A DNA stretch of 11,673 nt from assembly GCA_937907215.1 (NCBI GenBank), contig CALESG010000027.1:1-11673 (forward strand), in the 5' to 3' direction. The position numbers and the translations under genes are program-made. Positions 7,033 to 11,673 of this stretch are shown here, piece after piece. Under the pieces are notes generated by a model, which ran no database searches, was not told the origin of the DNA, and saw only the letters and a program-made list of their open reading frames with translations. The stretch comes from an uncultured Ruminococcus sp. Its GTDB lineage: Bacteria > Bacillota > Clostridia > Oscillospirales > Ruminococcaceae. Each line of letters opens with the position of its first letter. Positions within the stretch are counted from its first letter, which is position 1.

Positions 7033-7386
7033 ATGCAATATTTTATAAAATCAGATAATAATACAGACATTTCCGTTCATCTGGAATCGCTTTCGCCAAG
7101 CGGCAATTATTTTCTCGGCTGGCATGCAAAATCCAGAAGTATCATACATCTATACCGCAAACTGAGTCAGACGAACGATGCGGTTTATGGAGAATCAATT
7201 AATTATACCAGTCGCGGCGATGATGTTGGAATCGGTTTCAGTGGCGTTGTATGGTATGAGGAGTACGGGTTTGTAAAGATTTGTTTTAATAGTTGGGGTT
7301 CTTTTGAAAGCGAGTCAGTGCGGTTATATTTCGACCGTGAATTGTATAAGAGAAAGAAAAAAGAATTTCACGCTAAAGGAACTTGA
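7033..7386 (+). CDS. Unrecognised 117-residue protein
   Basis: I do not recognise this protein. It is soluble, rich in Ser, Tyr, Phe and Trp, with a beta-rich look (Gly-Asn-Tyr-Phe-Leu-Gly-Trp-His near residue 24, Val-Val-Trp-Tyr-Glu-Glu near 72, Cys-Phe-Asn-Ser-Trp-Gly near 84). It ends in a basic helix with Lys-Arg-Lys-Lys-Lys. There is no signal peptide, membrane segment or cysteine pair. The gene is clearly real: AGGAGGT stands six bases before the ATG, it starts 12 bases after sfsA, and its stop lies just before the next start. Its place between two nuclease-fold proteins is the only hint about function. Confidence 0.85.
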   Translation: MQYFIKSDNNTDISVHLESLSPSGNYFLGWHAKSRSIIHLYRKLSQTNDAVYGESINYTSRGDDVGIGFSGVVWYEEYGFVKICFNSWGSFESESVRLYFDRELYKRKKKEFHAKGT

Positions 7387-7388
7387 AG

Positions 7389-7850
7389 ATGAAAATTTAC
7401 ATTGATGCCGACGGCTGTCCGGTCGTCAGAAATACGCTGAAAATCGCAGAAAAATTCAATATCCTATGCGTTATCATATGCGACACTGCACATCAGATTG
7501 AACATGGTGGAGTTGAAACAATTGTTGTTGAGAAAGGTGCAGACAGTGTAGACTTCCGGCTTGTCAACCTGATTCAGAAAGGCGATATTGCAGTTACGCA
7601 GGATTACGGTCTTGCGGCAATGTGTCTGAGTAAGCAAGCAATCGTTCTCAATCAGGACGGAAAAGAATATACAAATGAGAACATTTCAGGGCTTTTGGAA
7701 TTTCGTGCTGTTTCAAGGAAAATACGTCAAATCGGAGGAAGATTGAAAGGTATGCCCAAACGGACAGGGGAGCAGAATAGGGCATTTGAAGAAGCATTGA
7801 AAAAGAAAATAGATTGTGTAAAAACTGATTCAGTGAATTCTGTGAGGTAA
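7389..7850 (+). CDS. YaiI/YqxD family (DUF188) protein
   Basis: This 153-residue protein belongs to the UPF0178/YaiI/YqxD family, which has a PIN/NYN-like fold and is suspected of nuclease activity. The N-terminus has Ile-Asp-Ala-Asp-Gly-Cys-Pro-Val (Asp6, Asp8). Acidic residues recur at Ala-Asp-Ser-Val-Asp (51-55) and Gly-Asp-Ile-Ala-Val-Thr-Gln-Asp-Tyr-Gly-Leu-Ala (65-76). The C-terminal Gly-Gly-Arg-x-x-Gly block (116-121) completes the signature. I chose ATG 7389, with AAAGGA eight bases upstream; a TTG at 7383 in the same frame is less likely. The preceding gene ends three bases earlier. It is the last gene of the operon, and no strong terminator follows. Confidence 0.93.
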   Translation: MKIYIDADGCPVVRNTLKIAEKFNILCVIICDTAHQIEHGGVETIVVEKGADSVDFRLVNLIQKGDIAVTQDYGLAAMCLSKQAIVLNQDGKEYTNENISGLLEFRAVSRKIRQIGGRLKGMPKRTGEQNRAFEEALKKKIDCVKTDSVNSVR

Positions 7851-7867
7851 ATTTATTTAAAAATCCC

Positions 7868-7896
7868 TTGAAAAAATCAAGAGAGTATGCTATACT
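7868..7896 (+). promoter_or_regulatory. Promoter of the rpn gene
   Basis: TTGAAA (7868-7873), a 17-base spacer and TATACT (7891-7896) preceded by TGC form a good extended -10 sigma-A promoter. The -35 box lies in a small inverted repeat (CTTGA, AAAAA, TCAAG), which could be a weak operator. Transcription would begin about 20 bases before the ATG at 7923, so rpn is transcribed separately from the enzyme operon. Confidence 0.75.
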
Positions 7897-7922
7897 ATAA
7901 ATGAGCAGAAAGGGTGATTCCA

Positions 7923-8699
7923 ATGGCAACAGAACAGGAAAAGAACCGAAGAACGGCTGAGCAGCTGCGCTTGATCGATGATGATTTTCTAAGACTTTAT
8001 TTCAATGATAATCCGGAGGGCGTCCGCTTCATCCTCAGCGTCATTCTGCAAAGGAATGACTTGAAAATACTCCGAAGTGAAACACAGAGTGAGTACAGAA
8101 GTTTAGCGGGTCGCTCTATTACACTTGACATCTATGCAGAAGACCAGTTAGGAAAAAAATACAATATTGAGGTGCAGCGGGCAGATGCAGGAGCTTCACC
8201 TAAAAGAGCAAGGTTTCACAGCAGTATGCTTGATACCAAACTTCTGAAGAAAAAAGAGAAGTTTGACCAGCTTTCTGAGACATTTGTCATATTCATCACT
8301 GAAAACGATGTGATGGGCAGAGATTTGCCGCTGTATCATTTTGACAGACGATGTGAAGAAACGGGAGAATATTTAGGCGATGAAGCACATATTATATTTG
8401 TGAATGGTGCTTATGAAAATCCCAACGATAGCATCGGCAGACTGATGCATGATTTTAAGTGTGTTCATGCAGATGATATGTACAATTCAGAACTGATAGA
8501 GAGATTCCGCCATTTTAAAGAAACCGAAGGAGGTATGAGTGAAATGTGTAAACTGATTGAAGATAGGCTGAATGAAGAAAAAATCGATGCCATTAAAGCA
8601 CTTCTCATGCTCGGAAAACTAACACGTGAGGAAATTGCTAATTCTCTCAATGTTTCTATTGAACTTGTTGATAACGTAGCGAACGGCAAGGTAGCATAA
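7923..8699 (+). CDS. Rpn family PD-(D/E)XK nuclease ('transposase')
   Basis: This 258-residue protein belongs to the Rpn/PDDEXK family often annotated as a transposase, whose studied members are recombination-promoting nucleases. The N-terminus has Asp-Asp-Asp-Phe-Leu-Arg-Leu-Tyr-Phe (19-27). The catalytic core is Leu-Asp-Ile-Tyr-Ala-Glu-Asp (Asp69) and Asn-Ile-Glu-Val-Gln (Glu83, Gln85), with the Gln in place of Lys that is usual for this family. The C-terminal helices end in an HTH-like stretch (Lys-Leu-Thr-Arg-Glu-Glu-Ile-Ala). I chose ATG 7923, six bases after AAAGGGTGA; GTG 7914 is inside that site. No inverted repeats flank it. Before the intron arrived it was convergent with the XRE gene across the hairpin at 8713-8743. 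Confidence 0.9.
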   Translation: MATEQEKNRRTAEQLRLIDDDFLRLYFNDNPEGVRFILSVILQRNDLKILRSETQSEYRSLAGRSITLDIYAEDQLGKKYNIEVQRADAGASPKRARFHSSMLDTKLLKKKEKFDQLSETFVIFITENDVMGRDLPLYHFDRRCEETGEYLGDEAHIIFVNGAYENPNDSIGRLMHDFKCVHADDMYNSELIERFRHFKETEGGMSEMCKLIEDRLNEEKIDAIKALLMLGKLTREEIANSLNVSIELVDNVANGKVA

Positions 8700-8706
8700 T
8701 AATTGT

Positions 8707-8750
8707 AAAGTTAGTCGGCTTGGTCATTGTAACTGAGCCGACTTTATTTG
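8707..8750 (+). terminator. Terminator after rpn, probably once bidirectional
   Basis: A perfect eight-base stem, AGTCGGCT (8713-8720) with AGCCGACT (8736-8743), is followed by TTTATTTG on the plus strand. On the minus strand the tail is AACTTTAC, weaker but usable. Removing the intron puts the XRE stop codon about 20 bases from the stem, so the hairpin probably ended both convergent genes before the insertion. Confidence 0.75.
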
Positions 8751-8751
8751 A

Positions 8752-8764
8752 CGGTCATTTTACG
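8752..8764 (+). other. Intron-binding sites IBS2 and IBS1 in the 5' exon
   Basis: CGGTC (8752-8756) and TTTTACG (8758-8764) lie directly before the intron. TTTTACG pairs with CGTAAAG at 9032-9038 (six Watson-Crick pairs and one G-U). CGGTC pairs with GACCG at 8967-8971. This is the expected IBS/EBS arrangement of a group II intron and fixes the 5' splice junction at 8764/8765. Confidence 0.7.
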
Positions 8765-8966
8765 GTGCGACAAGAAGTCGCAATACAGATTGCTCAAAAG
8801 AGCTATTCTATCCATTTGGAATAACCCTACCATATTCTGCGAAGTGAGTAATCGCTTTGTTGGAAAGCATATGGGACAAGGCATAAAAACGAATAGCCTA
8901 AATTCGTTGGCGTGTAGGGTAAGAAAGTTACGGTAAGCATAAAGCGAACTGCTTTAAGAATCGTTA

Positions 8967-9043
8967 GACCGAATAAGCGAAATAAGGCTGACACGCTTAA
9001 ACCAAAAGGTGAAGAGGTGGTCTGTCAGTATCGTAAAGCTGAC
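8967..9043 (+). ncRNA. Intron domain I target-recognition elements (EBS2, EBS1)
   Basis: GACCG (8967-8971, EBS2) and CGTAAAG (9032-9038, EBS1) are the guide segments of the intron RNA. EBS1 lies in a ten-base terminal loop closed by a five-base GTCAG/CTGAC stem, exactly where EBS1 is expected. Both match the DNA immediately upstream of the intron in the right order and spacing. This assignment comes from hand pairing, not from a covariance model. Confidence 0.65.
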
Positions 9044-9311
9044 GGACAAATGGACATATTCCTCTCGGTTCAATGGCAGTACCTAAAACATTCATAATTA
9101 TCTGTATAGCGGAACTTGGTAAACCCTATGTGTTCCCTTCAAAGGGTATCGAATTCGTAAGAATAAGAAACGACACAGAGGGCAGAGGAAAAGGATAAAA
9201 AGCGAATGACACGGCTGTAATGGCAGTGTATAGCGGTTCAAAATTTGCCGTATCTTGAAAGAGCGCTGACTTATCCTATGGTATTTTATGGCAAGAAATG
9301 GAGGCAAACCT

Positions 9312-10769
9312 ATGAACGATAAATATTCAACGACGGCGAAAGCTGAGAAGTTATCGAACGAAAAACGTCTTGAAAAACAATGGAAAAACATTGACTGGAA
9401 AAAGGCTGAAAATGAAGTTAATAGGCTGCAAATCAGGATTGCTAAGGCAGTTAAAGAAAATAAATGGAATAAAGTCAAAAGGCTTCAGTATCTTATAGTA
9501 CACTCGTATTATGCGAAGATACTTGCAGTAAAAACTGTTGCCACGAACAAAGGCAGAAAGACAGCGGGTATAGACAAAGTAATATGGCAAACTAATTCTG
9601 AAAAGATGAATGCCGCCATATCGTTAACGGACAGAAAATACAAATCCAAACCTTTACGCAGAATCTACATTGACAAAAAGGGAAAGAAAACGAAAAGACC
9701 GTTAAGCATACCATGTATGTATGACAGAGCGATGCAGGCACTTTATGCAATGGCGTTACAGCCTGTTGTAGAAACTACTGCTGACAGTTACTCATACGGT
9801 TTCAGAAAATATCGTTCCTGTCAAGATGCCTGTGAGCGTATTTTTGCCGTACTATGCCACAAAACATCCGCAGAATGGGTATTGGAGGGCGATATAAAAG
9901 GTTGTTTTGACCATATAAGCCACCAATGGCTGATAGAAAATATTCCCATGGATAAATCAATTTTAAAACAGTTTTTAAAGGCAGGATTCGTATATGAGAA
10001 CAGACTTTTTCAAACAGATGAAGGTACTCCGCAAGGTGGTGTTATCTCGCCGATTCTTGCGAATATGACATTAGACGGAATACAGCAGATGCTTGCAGAA
10101 GAATTCAGTTCAAATTACATAAACAAATGCAGAAACAAAGTGAATTTCATACGATATGCTGATGATTTTATCGTTACAGCAAGCTCAAAGGAAACCGCAG
10201 AAAAGGCTAAATTACTGATAAAAGACTTTCTTGCTTCAAGAGGACTCGAATTATCAGAGGAAAAGACTGTTATAACAAACATAAATAACGGATTTGACAT
10301 GTTAGGCTGGATATTCCGTAAATTTAAAAACAAGCTGATAATTAAACCGTCAAGAAAATCTGTCAGAAACTTATCACAAAAATTAGCAGAAATTATTCTT
10401 CGAAAAGGCAAGGCGTTGACGCAAAAACTTTTGATTATTAAACTAAATCAAGTTTTGATAGGCTGGGGAAATTATCACAGGTCAGTTTGTTCAAAGCAGA
10501 CATTTAAGAAAATTGACAAAATAATCTTTGTATTACTTTGGAAATGGGCTTGCCATAGGCATCCGCATAAAAGCAGAACATGGGTAAAATTGAGATATTG
10601 GCACAGCATTGAGCTACAAAACTGGGTGTTTGTTTCAGAAAATATGGAACTAAAACAATTATCATATCTCCCAATAAAACGCCATTCCAAGTTGAATAAT
10701 TCGATGAATCCATTTCTCAATCAAGATTATTTTATCAACAGACAAAGATTTATTCCAATACCAATTTAA
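9312..10769 (+). CDS. ltrA: Group II intron reverse transcriptase/maturase, no endonuclease domain
   Basis: This 485-residue intron-encoded protein helps the intron RNA splice and copies it into DNA at new sites. The order is an RVT_N-type N-terminal domain (about 15-95), the reverse transcriptase core and a GIIM maturase domain (about 370-440). Core motifs are Glu-Gly-Asp-Ile-Lys-Gly-Cys-Phe-Asp at 192-200, Thr-Pro-Gln-Gly-Gly-Val-Ile-Ser-Pro at 239-247 and catalytic Tyr-Ala-Asp-Asp at 282-285. It ends Asn-Arg-Gln-Arg-Phe-Ile-Pro-Ile-Pro-Ile with no Cys-x2-Cys or HNH motif, although relatives with RVT_N often carry an HNH domain there. It may therefore rely on nascent DNA at replication forks for priming. 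I chose ATG 9312, seven bases after GGAGG; the in-frame ATG at 9288 lacks a ribosome binding site. The gene is uninterrupted. Confidence 0.93.
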   Translation: MNDKYSTTAKAEKLSNEKRLEKQWKNIDWKKAENEVNRLQIRIAKAVKENKWNKVKRLQYLIVHSYYAKILAVKTVATNKGRKTAGIDKVIWQTNSEKMNAAISLTDRKYKSKPLRRIYIDKKGKKTKRPLSIPCMYDRAMQALYAMALQPVVETTADSYSYGFRKYRSCQDACERIFAVLCHKTSAEWVLEGDIKGCFDHISHQWLIENIPMDKSILKQFLKAGFVYENRLFQTDEGTPQGGVISPILANMTLDGIQQMLAEEFSSNYINKCRNKVNFIRYADDFIVTASSKETAEKAKLLIKDFLASRGLELSEEKTVITNINNGFDMLGWIFRKFKNKLIIKPSRKSVRNLSQKLAEIILRKGKALTQKLLIIKLNQVLIGWGNYHRSVCSKQTFKKIDKIIFVLLWKWACHRHPHKSRTWVKLRYWHSIELQNWVFVSENMELKQLSYLPIKRHSKLNNSMNPFLNQDYFINRQRFIPIPI

Positions 10770-10798
10770 CTGTTGCTCGAAAGAGTGATAAAATACTT

Positions 10799-10873
10799 GA
10801 GCCGTATGACGGGAAACTGTCACGTACGGTTCTTAAAGGGGAAAGCGGTGGTAACACCGCTGACCTACTTGAC
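10799..10873 (+). ncRNA. Group II intron domains V and VI
   Basis: Domain V is the 34-base hairpin 10799-10832, beginning GAGCCGTA and ending ACGGTTC, with the catalytic AGC at 10800-10802 and a GAAA tetraloop. Domain VI (10833-10873) has the stem AGCGGTG/CACCGCT closed by GTAA. Its lower stem AAGGGG pairs with CCTACTT and leaves one A bulged (10867), the expected branch-point adenosine, six bases before the 3' end. The catalytic core looks intact. Confidence 0.9.
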
Positions 10874-11099
10874 TTTTTTTTGGATAAGGCTCATTATGAT
10901 TTGTGATCCCAAGAAGATAATCCACGCTTGTATCGTAGTAATCAGCAAGAAAAATCAGCGATTCCAGCGGAATTTCTGTTGTATGAGATTCATACCGAGA
11001 ATAGGTCTGCTGAGAGCATCCCAGTAGTTTCGCCATTTCTGCTTGGGACATATCATTGTCCTCTCTCAAATCCCGAAGTCTTAATTGCAGCTTCAACAA
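10833..11099 (-). CDS. XRE-family repressor with intron-derived C-terminus
   Basis: This 88-residue DNA-binding protein has a Cro/C1-type HTH (about 17-38: Met-Ser-Gln-Ala-Glu-Met-Ala-Lys-Leu-Leu-Gly, then Gln-Gln-Thr-Tyr-Ser-Arg-Tyr-Glu). The family tail follows, Ala-Asp-Tyr-Tyr-Asp-Thr-Ser-Val-Asp-Tyr-Leu-Leu-Gly. Residues 1-75 come from the host gene. The last 13 (from Ser76) are encoded by the antisense strand of the intron, and the stop lies at the domain V/VI border. Joining the exons gives a 76-residue protein ending Lys-Lys-Thr. The start is TTG 11099, six bases after GGAGG; a second TTG follows at once. It probably represses the facing integrase promoter and its own. The added tail is outside the HTH fold and may be tolerated. 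Confidence 0.88.
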   Translation of the reverse strand: MLKLQLRLRDLREDNDMSQAEMAKLLGCSQQTYSRYESHTTEIPLESLIFLADYYDTSVDYLLGITNHNEPYPKKSQVGQRCYHRFPL

Positions 11100-11131
11100 A
11101 TATTACCTCCGTTTTTGGTGGATTTTCTGTA

Positions 11132-11160
11132 TTGACTATTACTCATAAAATGCGTAATAT
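11132..11160 (+). promoter_or_regulatory. Probable integrase promoter with internal palindrome
   Basis: TTGACT (11132-11137), a 17-base spacer and TAATAT (11155-11160) form a good plus-strand promoter whose transcript would begin near 11167 and reach the integrase ATG at 11285. Spacer and -10 box hold a near-perfect inverted repeat, ATTACTCAT, AAA, ATGCGTAAT (11138-11158, one mismatch). This is an ideal site for a repressor to block the promoter. Confidence 0.65.
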
Positions 11161-11192
11161 AGGTAGTAATATCCTCAAAAGGGCATAAAAAA

Positions 11193-11219
11193 TTTCGTAA
11201 AATTCAGGATTTTACGAAA
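11193..11219. promoter_or_regulatory. Palindrome between the facing promoters (operator candidate)
   Basis: A perfect inverted repeat with 11-base arms, TTTCGTAAAAT and ATTTTACGAAA, surrounds TCAGG. It lies downstream of both the plus promoter (start about 11167) and the minus promoter (start about 11227), inside the region both transcribe. It may be an XRE operator acting as a roadblock. Read on the minus strand it is followed by TTTTTT, so an AT-rich attenuator hairpin is also possible. Confidence 0.6.
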
Positions 11220-11234
11220 AATTCAACTGCAAAT

Positions 11235-11263
11235 ATTATAGCACATTTTGGTCAATATGTCAA
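11235..11263 (-). promoter_or_regulatory. Consensus promoter of the XRE repressor
   Basis: On the minus strand a perfect TTGACA (11263-11258), a 17-base spacer and a perfect TATAAT (11240-11235) preceded by TGC make the strongest promoter in the window. It points left into the repressor gene, with a leader of about 128 bases that contains the palindrome at 11193-11219 and runs antisense to the integrase leader. Confidence 0.85.
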
Positions 11264-11284
11264 ATGAAATTTTAGGAGGCCGAC

Positions 11285-11673
11285 ATGAATATTTATCAAA
11301 GACGGGACGGACGGTTTGAAGGACGAATTTCACGAGGAAAACGCAGCAACGGTACAAGGCGATTCCAGTATTTCTTCGGCAAAACAAAGGAAGATGTCTG
11401 TAAAAAAATGACAAAGGAACGCCGTAAAAAGAGTAATTGTTCTCTCACTGTCATGCAGCTTTTCAGCGAGTGGCATCAGAGCATCAAACACAAGGTCAAG
11501 GAGTCCACAGCGGCAAATTACTATTTGAAAGCAAATAAGCATATTCTGCCTGCATTTGGGGATAAATTGGCGGAATCCATCGAAGATACTGAGATATATG
11601 AATTTATTGAATCCAAGCAGCAGGCTGGTTTGTCCAATCGCTACATATCCGATATGCTGATCGGGATGAAATC
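11285..11673 (+). CDS. int: Tyrosine recombinase/integrase, N-terminal part
   Basis: The frame starts at ATG 11285, five bases after AGGAGG, and remains open to the right edge (129 codons seen). The N-terminus is an AP2-like arm-binding domain (Asn-Ile-Tyr-Gln-Arg-Arg-Asp-Gly-Arg-Phe-Glu-Gly-Arg, then a basic stretch). A SAM-like core-binding domain follows from about residue 55 (Phe-Ser-Glu-Trp-His, then Ser-Thr-Ala-Ala-Asn-Tyr and Ile-Leu-Pro-Ala-Phe-Gly). This is the layout of phage and Tn916-type integrases. The catalytic Arg...His-x-x-Arg...Tyr domain lies beyond the window. With the XRE repressor it forms an integration control region, so an attachment site may lie to the right. Nothing resembling one is visible here. 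Confidence 0.88.
   Translation, partial: MNIYQRRDGRFEGRISRGKRSNGTRRFQYFFGKTKEDVCKKMTKERRKKSNCSLTVMQLFSEWHQSIKHKVKESTAANYYLKANKHILPAFGDKLAESIEDTEIYEFIESKQQAGLSNRYISDMLIGMK

Larger units (their letters stand above)
8765..10873 (+). mobile_element. Complete group II intron
   Basis: This 2109-base retroelement starts with GTGCG at 8765, encodes a reverse transcriptase-maturase inside domain IV, and ends with domains V and VI. EBS1 (9032-9038) sits in a hairpin loop whose stem is GTCAG/CTGAC (9025-9029 and 9039-9043), and EBS2 is at 8967-8971. The 3' end is placed at ...CTTGAC (10873), which follows the terminal AY rule and lies six bases after the bulged branch-point A. Sequence 8765-9311 holds domains I-III and no gene. 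An RVT_N-type ORF and a 3' exon start (T) that does not match the base before EBS1 fit a IIB, chloroplast-like intron better than IIA. The flanks rejoin cleanly, so I see no target duplication. RNA and ORF both look intact. Confidence 0.9.

Noticed and set aside
7923..8750. rpn gene as part of an insertion sequence
   Set aside because: Despite the 'transposase' label of the family, no terminal inverted repeats or target duplication flank it, and it has its own promoter and terminator like an ordinary gene.
8748..8936. 62-codon plus-strand frame across the intron's 5' junction
   Set aside because: It spans the exon-intron border and intron domain I, has no ribosome binding site and resembles no protein.
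9098..9590. Minus-strand open frames opposite the intron and the start of its ORF
   Set aside because: They lie antisense to a gene with clear reverse transcriptase motifs and to folded intron RNA, and lack ribosome binding sites. They are shadows.
1..11673. CRISPR arrays, tRNA or rRNA genes
   Set aside because: No regularly spaced repeat series, cloverleaf-like sequence or rRNA-like stretch was seen on either strand.

Overview
The window looks like a low-to-moderate-GC Firmicute (Clostridia; a gut Ruminococcus or relative is my best guess). The basis is strong AGGAGG-type ribosome binding sites, sigma-A promoters with 17-nt spacers and extended -10 boxes, GTG/TTG starts, and protein families common in that group. 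The taxon is an inference; no rRNA or tRNA gene is present to fix it.

Left block (1-3063, minus strand): an operon fragment of integrative-element or prophage type. In transcription order it holds an HTH regulator broken by one in-frame TAA (2676-2999), an SNF2-like helicase (1205-2647), a small coiled-coil protein (790-1203), a protein with a four-cysteine cluster (41-775) and the first ten codons of a further gene (1-30). The regulator has its own promoter and a palindrome over the -35 box.

Decayed middle (3063-4850): an orphan minus-strand terminator, a strong plus-strand promoter, a short ORF followed by stop-riddled coding-like sequence, and a HipA-like kinase-fold gene cut by a single in-frame TAG. 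Three damaged reading frames lie within 2 kb.

Enzyme operon (4852-7850, plus strand): six tightly packed genes, namely YgjP-type metallopeptidase, low-molecular-weight tyrosine phosphatase, YunG-like Cys-His-Asp protein, SfsA nuclease, an unrecognised 117-residue protein and a YaiI/YqxD (DUF188) protein. Spacings are short or overlapping.

Right block (7863-11673): an Rpn/PD-(D/E)XK 'transposase' gene with its own promoter and terminator, a complete 2109-bp group II intron (8765-10873), a minus-strand XRE repressor, and the 5' part of a tyrosine recombinase running off the window. The intron sits antisense in the last sense codon of the repressor gene. Joining the flanks restores a repressor ending ...Lys-Lys-Thr-stop, convergent with rpn across a shared hairpin. 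The intron-bearing gene instead ends in 13 intron-encoded residues. The repressor and the integrase have face-to-face promoters whose transcripts overlap across an 11-bp-arm palindrome. This resembles a lysogeny or integration switch and probably marks the edge of another mobile element.

I see no CRISPR array, rRNA or tRNA. The most interesting items are the intron insertion with its rebuilt target pairing, the face-to-face promoter switch, and the in-frame-stop genes. I do not see a clearly new multi-gene system.
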